Of a DNA stretch of 64,000 nt, positions 1 through 12,218 are shown in pieces. Numbering within the stretch: position 1 is the first letter of the stretch; each line of letters opens with the position of its first letter. A program made the position numbers and the translations under genes. Under the pieces are notes generated by a model. That model was given only the letters and a program-made list of their open reading frames with translations, was not told the origin of the DNA and did no database searches. Source of the DNA: Marsupella aquatica (lineage: Eukaryota > Marchantiophyta); the NCBI GenBank assembly GCA_973895155.1, contig OZ316894.1, forward strand, positions 26,350,001-26,414,000, in the 5' to 3' direction.

Positions 1-1659
1 TACGACTAGATCGAGTACATAGGGGGGTGCAAACAATGGAATCTGACTACTGTAGAGTCCCTACCACCTTCTGCCTCCCTTTGGTTTTTGGCAGTTTGAA
101 GTTATATAGAATAGAGAATTCCTGAGCCCCTGAGAGACAGACGAGATGCTTCAGGTGATGTGTCTTCTGTTTCTACTCGAATTGAACGACTTTGAACATT
201 TTTGTGTAATTGCTGGAAGCGCTGGTTACAACTTCCAGAATATCTTACAAGGAGGATTCATGACTTCAGGTTTGATGCTGTCTTCTTATTACAGTGTAAT
301 AGGACAGTACATAGATCCGTTTCCAGTTTCCAGCCCAAGAGCACCTGCAAGACGACATAGACGAGGAGCCAGCGGGATTCTCGAGGACTCGAAATGGAAT
401 GCAGCCCGAAGAGTGCGAAATCAGGCAGACAGGTTACCTTGAGGACTCGGAATGGAATGCATCCCGAAGAGTGTGAAATCAGGCAGGCTGGTGACCTTGC
501 TGCTCCAAGCGACGGACCTGCACATAGGCGTGGAGCGACAACGTAATAATTGTGCGATCACGTGGAACTGTACTCTCTCTCGCTGAAAACAATCTCCTGC
601 TGGCCTTGCCGTCGAGAGAAAGCGAAGTGACTCAGTGAGGGAGCGACCGAGGCTGGCCGGGGAGATCAGGGCTAGCTGAGATTTTCTGAGCTTCTGTCAT
701 CAGTTGTGTGAGTGCCTCACAGGGAATTATGCAGCATGCACGGTAATGAAGATTTGGGTTGACGAAAACCGAAGCGGCAAAGGCGGAATTTCTAGTTATG
801 GCCGGTGAACGAAAGTCAGTCGGAAGTCGATCACTGTAGGAAGGTACGGTAGTCAAGACTAGCAGGTTCCATTTCAAGGAACGAGGATGCGGTGGGGAAG
901 ACGGAAAGTTGACGTCTAGCAATCGGAGCCGGAAGCGGAGCCCTGCAGTGCGCATTCCGGCTGGCACGAGGATCTACACTGATCCCTGTCGTCAGGCTAT
1001 GTACATTCTACTAATGCTCGAGTTGTGAGAGATTCCTCCTCGCCAGAAGCAAGGAAGCGAGTGTAGGAGATGCCTATACATCAAATGTGTTTTCAGTTAA
1101 TGAAGCCGCTGACGTGACTGTGTGATACCCTTCGATCAGAGCGCTGGAAACTTTGACCGTTCATTTATCCGACATGTGTCTATCCAAACTGGCTAGCTTG
1201 CTATCAATGATGGCGCCTGCTGAGAGATGAGACTAGTAAGTTTCTACTGTTTTGCAATACCAGTCCATTTTACGTCGGTCGGCTTTCGCGTTTCCTTCTA
1301 TCATGTCTATGGATCACTGTGGCAAGCTCACTCGTGTTCTGAAACGTAGAGTTCAATTGTAGGAATGAAATTGACTATATGTGGTCCTTATTTCTATATT
1401 TCATGCCCCAGCCCAGCTAGTCTGAGCAAGCTGGTCTGAGCATTGTGTTCAAGTTCCAGGACTTTTGCTCCCGCTTTTGCTTCGGCGAGCTCGCGGGACC
1501 CATTTTTAATCGAGTGGGCACTTTATCGTGGGGTTTTTGCACAGATCTGCAATCACAAGTGTTGACGTACTGCATGCGAATTGCTTTTGGGAAGGCTGGG
1601 ATTCCCTCAAGCGTGGACGCAGCAGCCGTATTGAGCTGCCAGGGGCTGGCTCAGTAACG
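1..1659. other. upstream region and probable 5' leader of the LRR receptor kinase
   Basis: I see no convincing gene here. The stretch holds a 58-bp direct duplication (381-497) and otherwise unique sequence that is plausibly promoter and 5' untranslated region of the kinase gene starting at 1660. Open frames on either strand are short and lack recognisable domains. Confidence 0.5.
381..497. repeat. 58-bp tandem duplication, two copies
   Basis: Two adjacent copies start at about 383 and 441. Both carry GAGGACTC, GGAATGCA and a CCGAAGAGTG core and end with CAGGCAG. They differ at only a few positions. The pair lies about 1.2 kb upstream of the receptor-kinase start codon. Confidence 0.8.
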
Positions 1660-4452
1660 ATGGTCAACGATAAATCAATAAGAGGTCTGACTGGCTCCAG
1701 GAATTGGCATGGAACCGCGCATGGATCTAGCGACGAGAACCTGAGATGCGGACATTACCTCCTTCTGTTGCTCCTGGTCCCCACACTCTCCTCTGTGTTC
1801 CACTTCTGCGATGCTGCGAACAGCATTGCGACTGACACTTCAGCTTTGTTAGTTTTCAAGCAGTTTGCCGACCCAGGTGGCAATGTGCTGATCTCGTGGG
1901 ATAATAAGACTAGTCAGAGTCTTTGTACCAGCTGGAAGGGGATTAAGTGCAACGCGAAAGCGACAAGAGTAGTAGCGGTCAATTTGTCTGGCTTTCAGCT
2001 CTCAGGTACCTTCAATAAGGGCACTTTGAGCAACTTGAGTCAGCTAAAAAATTTGGATGTTTCCAAGAACAACTTCCAAGGATCGATGCCAGATGATCTC
2101 GGAAATCTCCTACATCTGCAGCAGCTGCTGGCGGTGAATGCTCGATTCTCGGGCTCCTTCCCGAATTCCTTGGCCAATAGCACCAGACTAACTATAATGA
2201 GCTTGGCCGGCAATAAGTTTTCGGGACGGATTCCAGATCTTAATGGGCAGAGTGCAATGCTTTCTCTGGACTTCAGCTCAAACACTTTTTCAGAAAGTAT
2301 ACCTGCGCTGCCACCGATTGTTCAGAACGTTAGTCTGAGTAACAACCTTTTGAAGGGCAGGATTCCTTCCTCGTTTCCCTCCAGCCTGATAAATCTAGAT
2401 TTGAGTAACAACCAGTTGTCAGGATCGACTCCTCCAAGCTTAGTAAATGTCCCACATGTTTCTCTTAATGGAAATACGCAGTTGTGTGGACGTGGTACTC
2501 CAAATCCATGTCCAGGCGCCAGGCGGGCCCTGGCGTTGGCCCTTGGCCCGGTCCCAGCTCCTGCGCCACTCCCAGGGAAACACAAGAAGTTTAGCACAAA
2601 GGCAATAATTGTCTTAGTCATAGTTGATATCATAGGGGTCTTGCTGCTAGGTGGTGGACTTCTCTTGTACTTATCAAAGGTCGCCTCATTCAAGAACTTT
2701 TTTCAAATTTTCGCCGCCAAGGAAACCCCTGTCAAGCCACCATCCCCAGCAGATCCGTCAGGAACGGGAGGAATGATTCCTGAAAACGAAAAAGCCGAAC
2801 TAATTTTCGTCGACGAATCTACACACGATTTCGAGTTGGAAGAGCTGCTCCGTGCATCCGCGGAGATATTGGGAAAAGGCAGCTTAGGGACGACGTACAA
2901 AGCCCGTCTGGACAACGGACATATGGTTGCTGTGAAAAGGCTGAAGGACGTCAAGGAGATGCCCAAGAAGGATTTTGAAACAACGATGAATGCTTTGGGA
3001 CAATTGAACCATCCAAATCTTCTTCCACTAAGAGCCTACTACTACACCGAAGAGGAGAAGCTTCTCGTGTACGACTACATGTATAATGGAAGTTTAGCTT
3101 CCGTTCTTCACGGTAAGTACATGAACATTATCTTGCTAGATCTTGTACGTAGGTCACCGCATTTAAAAAATCGTTGTGTGTCACTGGCTACTCTCACCTC
3201 GCACGAAATTCTAACCGTCCATACACTTGGAGTAAGTTAAACTTTGTGTTCCTTCTGAATACCGAGTGTAGTTAGAACAGTCAGGAGCTTCAGGTTAGAG
3301 TTCAGTCTAGCTAGATTTCTGACATATATTACACTAGGCGATAACCTGACCCGTGATTTCAATACTCGCAGTCTATTTCTGCTCCTTCTTCTGACCTGTG
3401 TTTTTGAACCGAAGGTGCTGGGAGAGAAGAAATCTCATTCCCCTGGGACAGCCGACTGCAAGTTGCCTACGAAGTGGCACTGGGACTAAGTTTTCTGCAT
3501 CAGACCTTCCCACCGCAGACGATTCCTCATCAAAACTTGAAGTCGTCTAATGTTATCATTGGCAACAACTATGAGGCGTACTTAGCGGACTTTTGTCTCG
3601 TGCCTCTAATGCCTCCACGTATAGCTGCCCAAGGGATGACAGGTTACGGAGCTCCAGAATACAATCGCTCCAGAAAACGATCGGAGAAGGCGGACATCTA
3701 CAGCTACGGTGTTCTGCTTCTAGAACTCTTGACGGGTACGTGCGTCTCTCTTTTGAATTCCTACTTGTGTCCTACCATTCATAACGAGCTGGAATTAATG
3801 TGCTCATTATAAATAAGCTCGGTCAGAATAACTACACTAATACTGCATTCGTCCTTTGATAATACGGTAGAATGGCCACTAACATTTCATGGTTGACGGC
3901 ACGCATTTATTGTATTTATCTCAGCGTCAACTCCTAGGACTCTCCTTCACTGATTCAGGGTAGATTAGTTAATTAGGGCCCTATTGCCAACTTTGACTAT
4001 CAACTTCCACACTAAGTCTGCATTTGACGCTAATTAGTACCCATGAAAGGTACCGATGAGGGAAAGTTGACCTGATCGATAGTGTGTCCTGTTTTCGTGT
4101 ATTTTCAGGCAGGAAGCCCACACATGCATCTTATCCGGATGGTATTGACTTGCCAAAATTTGTGAAAGGAGCTGTGAGAGAGGAATGGACTGTAGAGGTC
4201 TTCGACTTGCAGCTAAAGACCAGTAGGGATGGCGATGGAGAGATGGTGACAGTCCTACAGATTGCAATGAGATGTGTGGACGAAGATCCGGATCAGCGCC
4301 CATCATTATCACAAATATTGAAAGTCCTTGAGAACTTGAAACAGGCCAAAGCAGCTTACATGGATCCTTCGCAATCTGGCGACTTTAGCAGTGGTCAATC
4401 TGATGCCAGAGAAGTACATCTTGATCATGATTCCGCTTCTTTCTCTCGTTGA
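1660..4452 (+). CDS. LRR receptor-like kinase with degenerate catalytic motifs
   Basis: A single-pass plasma-membrane receptor kinase of 705 aa. Exons are 1660-3112, 3415-3735 and 4109-4452, all with GT-AG introns; they sum to 706 codons. The ATG at 1660 is chosen because it places a hydrophobic signal peptide about 30 residues in; the frame is open upstream but has no ATG there. Domain order is signal peptide, LRR N-cap with cysteines, five to six LRRs (about residues 90-260), a Pro/Ala-rich juxtamembrane stretch, a transmembrane helix (about 311-337), and a kinase domain (about 395-680). The glycine loop GKGSLG (from G405) and the VAVK lysine (K426) are intact. The HRD motif reads HQN (523-525) and DFG reads DFC (543-545), so the catalytic Asp is missing. 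Atypical kinase domains are common in this pollen-receptor-kinase-like class, so signalling through partner kinases is the likely mode. The ligand is unknown. Confidence 0.9.
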
Positions 4453-6385
4453 ATTGGGAACGCTTTCGAATGTTGGAGCATCATAGCGATAAGTACAACC
4501 TCGCAGTACCCGGTAATGGTGACTTCTATATGGATAGATTTTGACGACTGGCGCGTGGGGTTTTGCGAACTTCTTCGGCCAGCTGAATGTTGCGAAATCA
4601 GACATCACATTAGTGCAAAGCCGCAAGAATTTGACTTATTATATTCTTGTACAACAAATTTTATATTTAGATTTTGGCAATCTATTGTGCACTGCGTCAG
4701 ATTATCTGAGCTGCCAGTGTACCTTATCTGAACTTGAGGAGTAGCGACAACGAGTACAAATTATACTTTCTTCACTCTACAGCGGAATCCAAAACAATCC
4801 CGCTCGAGGTACTGCTCGAGGTATTTCTAATCCCTGATGAAGTTGCTGTTAAGCAATCTCTTGGCGGGTCTCTTGAATGGGATAATTCGATTCTAGAAAG
4901 AATTTCTTTGTACCCATAGGTACGAGGAGAAACTGACATTGATTAATCCTGTATGGAGAACCGATCATGATCTTGCATTTTTCTATGGTCTTTGTGTTAG
5001 AAATAGTCTACCTTCCAAGTTAGTGGGCTAAATTAAAGCTTGAGGTTCGGGGTTTGCTTTCACTCCGCGAGGAGCACATAAGATTTGAGTATTATGTACA
5101 CGTATCAAAGGTATGTTAAGCACACAATCCGAAGCGGGGAGCTAGGTTCAAGTTTATATCAGTTTGATGGAGATTTCAAGTGTCCATGATCGATCAGTAT
5201 AAAATCTAGATCGATCTAACGGGCGGGAGACTACAGAGAAAGAATGAGTTTAGTAGGTAAAGTGGTTGTCTCTTGTAATGGTCAAAAGAAACCACATGGT
5301 CGTCGTAGCTACAGGAGGCATGCGAGACTTTACTTTGCTCGTGCATGTTACTCTCATACAATTCCAACATCCCCTCTCGAGCAGGATCTAATAGTAGGCA
5401 TTCTTACAGTCTGGGCGCACTAGCGATCATCGAGAGACCCTAGTTTGGCAGAGCAACAGTGACGCTGGCGAGGGTTAAGTGCGCTTCTTTAATTTTGAAG
5501 CGTTGCTGCTTCTGTTCTGTCTTGTTTAGCTTGATACCTCTGTTCTCAAGGTACATATGTGACCCCTGGAGAGAGTTCTCTGACTGATCAGGGAGAAACT
5601 CGGTAATGTCAGTGGAAGCAGATGCACGTCAGCCAGAGAACGACAGTTTGGCCCCGTCGAAGCATCCACATGGAGTGGAGAAGATTAAAGCAGACGAGCC
5701 GATGCTGCCGAATGCTATGGACATGGACAGTGCCTCCATTAAATGCCAGTGATGCCACCTCCCGGATGATTGACAATGTATTCCACTGAAGTGATAGGCA
5801 TAGATTCTATGTAGTAATTAGGGATAGATAGGACCGTGGTATCAATGATTCTTGGGAACTGTGTGCTCAAATCTCTGGCTATACTTTCAAGCAGTTGTTA
5901 GTCGCAGAGGCGTATTGGCTACAATGTATGTGCATAGGAATGTTTCCCAATGTGTTCCTATCACGTGAATAAAATATTCTGTTTCCTTCTAAGGTTCCTC
6001 CCGTGGCTTGACTCCTAATCGCTCTCGATGCGTTTCACCTTGAATACCTGGGAGCAGATAGTCCAGATTTCTGCTCCAGGTTGATCATGAGTGGATATAT
6101 ACTTCAAACAGATTTCCCCTCTAGTTTAGACGGGCTCACGAATGAAGTGATGTTGTATCTTATAAATTCCAACGAAATCATACTCCTTGCATGAACCACG
6201 TTCAGCAAGTTTGATGGATCCAATGTTGTAACAATGAAGGTGAGCATCCTCACTGAACAGTGGATGTCGCAGCCTTCGACTGAGATCAAAGAGAACGACG
6301 GGGTATTTACATTCCAGGGGATCACGTAGAGGACCTCTACAGAGGATCTGACAGTTAAATAGAATGGGTGACAGAGGATCTCGCA
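4453..6385. other. intergenic, 3' flank of the receptor kinase
   Basis: The first few hundred bases are probably 3' untranslated region. No gene is supported. A 48-codon open frame at 5606-5752 has balanced composition but no domain that I recognise. It lies just upstream of the LINE relic and could be part of it. Confidence 0.4.
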
Positions 6386-7700
6386 GAGGATCTGTTGAGA
6401 AGCTCTCCAAAATTCTGCTGGAGCTGGATCTTCATAAGGCGTACGACCCTGTATCCCTACCCTGAGCTGGGACACTATGTCTGCAATGAACATTCATCGC
6501 ATGTCATTGCTTTAGTGACAGCACTTGAATGTGCAGGGAGCTGATTCTAAAGCCCATGTAAACGGACTTTTCACTCAAAGCTATTCCACTGGAAAGAGGT
6601 GTCGATCAGGTAAGAATGTCCGTTGGCGCCACTTTTGTTTGCTCTTGTGATTCAACCATTGATGGCGGTGTTGGATGCCTATCTTTAGAAGGGTCGCTGG
6701 AAGGGCATTGTTGTATATATCAACTTTTGCTGACGACGCGGGTCTGCTCTTCCACAAGTCGGACAGCGAATTCCTGGCTGCTAAGGATGTCAGGTGTCCG
6801 GTGCCAAGCTTAATCGGCAGAAGTCCACGATCATCCCATTGCAGCTTGTCAATCGACTCCAGCGTGTTATCATCAAATGGGCTGCAAAATTGCTCTGGAG
6901 GGAGAAGTTATTCAATATTTAAAGTGCCCATTTTGCCTAAATACCACTCCACAACAAAAGATGGAATTTCTTCTAGACAAAGTCCACAAGAAGATTCGAC
7001 ATTGGTCCCATCGCATTCTCTTTTCATTGCCAGTTCGGCGGGCCGGGCAGTCCGGTGATTTTGTTAAAGCACGTCCTTAGTGCCATTACTGTTTATCACT
7101 TAATGACGTTGTCCTTATTGTAAGAAGGATACGCCAGATTGGAAGGTCTCTGTCGACAGTTTTCTACGGGTTCGAATGAGGATGGGTCGTGCAAGAAGGC
7201 TTGAGTTGCTTGGGAGGAAATTGCCAGACCAAGCACTGTAGGTGGTCGTGGAATTCTGCTTTAATTTTGAGCTCACAGCCCCAAAATGATTGCGTTTCTT
7301 ACCTCAACTCCCTGCAAGCCGCCGATCGCCCTTGGGTCCAGATGGTTCTGATCGACATTTGAGGCATGGACTAAGAAGAAACTAGCCATGGGTCTCCTGG
7401 TGAAGCCTTACTCTTTTCTCCTGAGCTGCAATTGCACCACGCTCCGACCTTACGAGTTTAGTTCACGGCTGGAAACAGCTACTCATCGTGTACGTTTCGA
7501 TTTGAATGAAATTAGCATCCCGGGACATCTTTCGATCAAAGTAAGCAACTTCTTCGGTTATTGGGAAGTACTATCATGGAGGATCTCGAAAGTGGGTCGA
7601 AAGTGGGATTGTCTAGACGGATGGAAAGATCTTACGACGGGCGCAACTCTTCTTAAAACACTCGTGCTACGTTAGTGAATGCTTACCAATGGTAATAGCA
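6386..7700 (+). pseudogene. decayed LINE (non-LTR retrotransposon) reverse transcriptase
   Basis: Three plus-strand frames, read piecewise, give the order of a LINE reverse transcriptase. RT motif A reads as LDLHKAYDPVS (6424-6456), the counterpart of the usual DFEKAYDRVS. A damaged RQGCPL-type motif lies near 6600-6640. The catalytic box appears as FADDAGLLFH (about 6731-6760). A downstream thumb-like stretch near 6930-7020 has PQQKMEFLLDKV and IRHWSHRIL. A further LINE-like tail with frameshifts continues to about 7.7 kb. Stop codons and frameshifts interrupt it repeatedly, so it is dead. No poly(A) tail or target-site duplication was found. Recognition rests on motif order and spacing. No endonuclease domain was identified. 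Confidence 0.65.
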
Positions 7701-8508
7701 GACTTCAGTGCAGCACCGGGTTGACGACAGATCAATTGGGACATAGTGAAGGGTTTCTCAAAACGGAGTTTTTCAAAACTACCTAACGGCTTCCTGTGGA
7801 CGCGAATGCTTGTCTCCCCCACTAAATATGGAGTATGAACAGATCAACCGTGAGTGGAGTTTGGCAGCTTCCTTTTGGACGCCGCTCTCGACATCTCTAT
7901 GGGGATCTTGCTTGCATTACAAATCACGCGTAATTGTTTGGAGGGTAGTGCAGTAGAGTTTCCATACTAATCATGTAGTCTTGAAATAGCGCACAACTGA
8001 ATTTGTCAACGTAATGCAAGACGACGATTTATCTAATAAAGGGGGATTGAAACTTGTATGGGGAAATGTACCTAGTAAAGGAAGATTGAAAATTGTATCC
8101 ATTACAAGAAATAGGGCTGCAATTTGTCTGTTTTTTCCATGTGTGCGATGTGCGACTTTAGTTCACAAGGGTATAATAAGGCAAAAGCATTATTTACCTA
8201 TCCTAGTTACCCTATGTTGGGCCCCTTGTTTTCTGACATGTGTACATGTTTTTCTGTCAAACTTAGACCACCTCAAGAGGTGGTCTAAAATAATGGACCA
8301 AGTCTATGTTTCTATTGAGGGTCTTGTATTTATTATATCCAGGCCTGCCACATTTTGGCTCATGCATTTTAACTTTAGTGTATGCAACTAGTCCATTGGT
8401 CTCTTTTAATTGGATGGACATACACAGAGTTCCCCTTTGTCTTGTAAAACCCCTCTAAAATGGGTGACAGCAATTGAGGATGAGTGTGTACTATCTAGAG
8501 AGAAGTCA
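7701..8508. other. intergenic with a perfect short palindrome
   Basis: No gene is supported. A 125-codon open frame at 8014-8391 has a skewed hydrophobic composition and no recognisable domain. The only clear structure is the hairpin at 8263-8288. Confidence 0.4.
8263..8288. repeat. perfect 12-bp inverted repeat with 2-nt loop
   Basis: The left arm TTAGACCACCTC is followed by AA and then the exact reverse complement GAGGTGGTCTAA. No gene end is evident nearby, so a terminator role is not supported. Confidence 0.85.
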
Positions 8509-8855
8509 TGTTAGGATTAACTCTTAGGTCTAGAGTTACAATTGTTCCGCATTTAGGGCTAACTTTAGTTGCAGACTAGGTTAGATATGTTGCACACACA
8601 CTATACCCAAGGGGTGTTTGCTTGGATAGAGTGAACTCAAAGTCATTGTTACGGAGCCAATTGAGAGAAAGGGAGAGCTTGTGTAGCTATGGATGCTTCG
8701 TATATATGGTCGGTCGGCTTAAAGTGCAATAAAACTCTTGTGTGTTCCCGTTGAAGTAGCTTTATGTGGAGATGAACCATGTATCTCTCTATGTTGACTA
8801 CTTGATCATTGGATGGTTACGGGCATGCTGTTGTGAATATCGTCAACGCTCAACA
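8509..8855 (+). mobile_element. solo LTR of the Ty1/copia family found at 23.1-29.7 kb
   Basis: The segment opens with TGTTAGGATTAACTC and closes with CGTCAACGCTCAACA. It aligns over its whole length (347 bp) to the reverse complement of the copia LTRs at 23066 and 29400. It therefore lies in the opposite orientation to the full element. Shared blocks include CTTAGGTCTAGAGTTAC, GGTGTTTGCTTGGA, GAGAGCTTGTGT and GGTGAACCA-like sequence. No internal domain, primer site or second LTR adjoins it, as expected after recombination between two LTRs. The flanks AGTCA and CTGTA do not match, so the target duplication has decayed or the LTR arose by ectopic exchange. It is much more diverged than the two LTRs of the full copy are from each other. 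Confidence 0.85.
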
Positions 8856-11850
8856 CTGTAGATGGTATTCGAGCTAGAGACACATCTACTCTTGGGAGTG
8901 GAAAGGGAAATGGACATGGTGATATGCTCACCCACCATTTAATTATGAGCAAAGCTCAGGCACTCAGGTTACTATATTAGTTATAATTGCCAATGAACAA
9001 AATAATAAAGTCATCCATCATTTATTTATGAGCAAAGCTCAGGCATTTAAGTTACTGTATTAGTTATAACCGCCAATGAACAAAAAAATGTCAAACCAAG
9101 AGACAGGATCCTGAGATAGGAGACCCAATATAGGGAAAAAAACACAGGAAGACAAGACCCAATATAGGGGAAAAAAACACAGGAAGACCAAAGAGCAAGA
9201 GGCACAAGCCCTGCACAGGCCTTCCACACTATGGCAAAGGAAGCAAAGCCCTATTGAGCAGTAAAATGAAAACTAGTCTGGTGAAGCTCCACAGTAGACC
9301 ACAAAGGAGAGTGAGAAAAATTAAAGGAATTTTGTTCTCTCATTCTTTTCATCAATACAAGTCCTCCGGCCTGTGGCTCTGATTGTTGTGTATCACCATT
9401 GGAATTGCAGGAGAATGGCGTCCGCATGTTGGATTGGGAATGCCCTAAACCACAGATTACATGATATTTGAGGCAAAAGGATGGAGTCTGTTGGTAAGAC
9501 ATTGATAGCAATGAAAGGCTTAGAAATCCCCAAGCTAGGAACCAATCAAGTCATTGGTGCATGGATGCATTCGGGTAGCAGAATCAAACATACTTGTGAT
9601 AGATTAAGTACTAGACAGGTGTTACCATTAAACCAAGGTATTTCTATGGTATTTCTACTTGCATGCAGGTCCCTTCTTGCCCAAACCCTCACTATTATGG
9701 GTCTTAAAGCATGTAAATAGGCAGGGAAATAGGGTGTAAGGTTAGGGTTTGAGGTATTGGGGGGATGCCCGGAAATTGTGCATCCCTGTGACAACATATG
9801 GTGTGCTGTGAATACTCAGTGATTTATACAGATTATTATTCTGAGGTTATCATAGTGTGGGGCCTGGGCCTGGGCCTGCCATGAATGCTTGCAAGTCTAC
9901 ACCGCTTTATTCCGCTCCTCCAAGCTGCAATTGCACAGGGAACACCTTCAAAACATGACCACTGTGACCCGCTTGCTTGAGGCTTGTCCCGTTGAATCTG
10001 AAGACTATTGATAGCCTGAGCAACGCTGCAAGTATTGGCAACAACTCTGGCCTGTAAAAATAAAACTCATTTATGTATGATGGGTAGGTGAAGAGACTCT
10101 TGCTTGGAAGCAGCCTGTCCCCACACGCATGTGGGGTTGCAATCTGCCTAATGTGAGAGCTACAGTATGTCTCTCCTCTTGTGACCTGCCCAATTTGGAT
10201 TGATGTGCCCATATGTCTCATTAAGTTGCAGCCCCATCTTGCAAAATAGTGTCCAAAAAGTGAACGCTGTGCCTCACATGTCAAATGTGACCACCAAATG
10301 TTGCTAATTTTTTCTTCTACATCTAAACCTGACCCTATAGTTCTGATCAATTTGTCCTTGTCAAAACAGACGACAACTTGGAGACCTACATTTGGTCAAA
10401 CTCTAATAAAAGCGTATAGATTTATTTTTATTGTTTTTTTTAGAAGATTTATAATATGTTTGGAAAGTCATTCACCTATGACCTGGGACGTCAAGTCCCC
10501 AAGTGGTGGACTCCTACTTCAGTATCAAGTACCCTGTTGAGTCTTTGATTTACTAATAATCAAAATAATATTGGTTTCATTTTAGATATGTTTAGATATG
10601 TTCCAGATGCCAAAAGACATTTCTCAACGACATTTCTCAACGACATTTGCCTTCAACAATTAGTGACTTTTCACTCTTAAGGGACAGTTCAGTTCTTGGT
10701 AGTGGGAAGTATGGGACCAACATTTAAGTAGCCAAAACTCCATATTATCATTATTCTGCTATACACTTCATTTCAGGGTTGATTCTTTTGGGCAGAGTCA
10801 TGATGCTCTTTTGATAGACTAGCCCTGATTACGCGTTCTTTGAACGTGAATAGCGGGGAGTACAATAAAAATGTCACCAAAATATATTCCTTATTCACAT
10901 ATTTTGAAGGTTAATGAAATGATAAAAAAATTATCATGCATATCATCATTTTAATAATCAGACATAACATACCATAGTACTCTTTCCTATGCACATCCCT
11001 AGTTTTCTATCCTACATCCCACTTATGCACATATAATATGGTGGGGCCATAGAGATCAGTTTTTACTATAAATAGAAATCATAACAAAAAGTAGTCATGA
11101 TTATCATTTGACATGACATATATCATAGACATCAGTTTTCTCATCATTCCACGTGATGTGCCATGGAGTTAGGGTCTAGAGGCTTCACTCTAGAAGCCTA
11201 GGCCCCAACTCTAGCTTGTAGTTGCAGATTTATAAGTAAGATTTGAGTAGGCTTCTTTTATGGATAGGCCATGAGTTCTTGCAAAGGTAGCTTTGGGAAA
11301 TTGAAGGTCTGGGAAATCAACAGGCCTGGGGTCTGTTGAAGAGGTCCTAACACAAGCACTGAAGGATTCATGCGCTTAGGTTGGTTGGTTCCATCCTCCT
11401 TTGAAGGCTTCCAATTGGATGCATGTTGTTTTATGCTAATTTCTAGCCCGATGCTAGTGTGTTGCACTATTTTCATAAATTGTGGTCATGTTGTCATTGT
11501 GAAATCGATATTGTTCGGAAGGATGGCACAAGTGAGCACAAGATGGGTGATGGCACGGGTGAGGGAGGGCCTGCATCAGGGCAAGGCACAGGCAGGGGAG
11601 AGAGGAAGGGCATCCCACAATGGAGGTGCAGGCCACTACACAGAGGGCACAAGGGGAGGACCCGGGGGAGGAGGGGTTTTGGCCAATTGAACAGTGCAGA
11701 GAATCCAAATTTTCAGTGGACGGTCACAATTAGTTCCTACCTTTACACCAACAGACAATCCTGCCAGAAATGCGGGGCTCCATATTACAGCACTTGAATT
11801 TTATGTGAAGGTGAGTAAGAAGCGGGAGAAAGTCTGCAGAGAGCCAGGAA
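8856..11850. other. intergenic with short tandem duplications
   Basis: No gene is supported. The stretch contains an 83-bp duplication near 8933-9090, a 34-bp duplication near 9122-9190, a GGGCCT triplet repeat near 9858, and short direct repeats near 10590-10650. The longest open frame (9907-10350, minus strand, 147 codons) has no recognisable domain. Confidence 0.45.
8933..9190. repeat. 83-bp and 34-bp tandem duplications
   Basis: Two copies with an 83-bp offset share ATGAGCAAAGCTCAGGCA and CCAATGAACAAA (starts near 8945 and 9028). Right after them, two copies of a 34-bp unit share GACCCAATATAGGG and ACACAGGAAGACA (starts 9122 and 9156). Confidence 0.75.
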
Positions 11851-12110
11851 CAGAGTTTTTTTTAGTGGCTTAGGTTTGCCAAATTCCACCTCCCCAAAAA
11901 TCTGTTGCCACTTTTGGCAAAAATTTGCAACTATTTATTTGTCTCGTTAGCCAGTGTTCCACCTAATCACAGGCCCCATTAGCCAGAATCTAACGGTCAA
12001 CCTTTAATCTAGGGATATCTGATGGTCAGAAAATTAATAGGGAATCTTTTGAGCATCTTCTCCTTCACACACCATACATTGGCCACTGAGGCAAAATGGT
12101 AAGAGGGTCA
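11851..12110 (-). mobile_element. hAT-like MITE copy, one end degraded
   Basis: The segment begins CAGAGTTTTTTTTAGTGGC and runs through the family core: the AAATTCCACCTCCCC block, the TCTAGGGATATCTGATGG block and the GAGCATCTTCTCCTTCACAC block. It is the reverse orientation of the copies at 39657 and 47528. The far end near 12090-12118 (CCACTGAGGCAAAATGG) is degraded, and I cannot find a matching 8-bp target duplication. Confidence 0.65.
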
Positions 12111-12147
12111 GAAGGCTATCTAGAATTGTGTTCAATCGTCAAACCAA

Positions 12148-12150
<3 letters not shown>

Positions 12151-12187
<37 letters not shown>
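12151..12187. repeat. (AT)n microsatellite
   Basis: An uninterrupted AT dinucleotide run of about 18 units lies directly before the 72-bp tandem array. Confidence 0.95.
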
Positions 12188-12190
<3 letters not shown>

Positions 12191-12218
12191 GCTTGACATA
12201 GATGTTCAAGTATATGAA

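Noticed and set aside
632-967. 111-codon minus-strand open frame upstream of the receptor kinase
   Set aside because: No domain, arginine/proline-rich composition expected by chance, and it lies in the presumed leader region.
1528-1659. Upstream extension of the receptor-kinase reading frame
   Set aside because: The frame opens with GTG, not ATG. The signal peptide fits the ATG at 1660.
8014-8391. 125-codon plus-strand open frame
   Set aside because: No recognisable domain, and the hairpin at 8263-8288 lies inside it.
9907-10350. 147-codon minus-strand open frame
   Set aside because: Length is possible by chance; no motif, signal or neighbour supports a gene.
11370-11797. Overlapping glycine-rich frames on both strands
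   Set aside because: They come from a purine-rich GGCA/GGAGG stretch; the composition is low-complexity.
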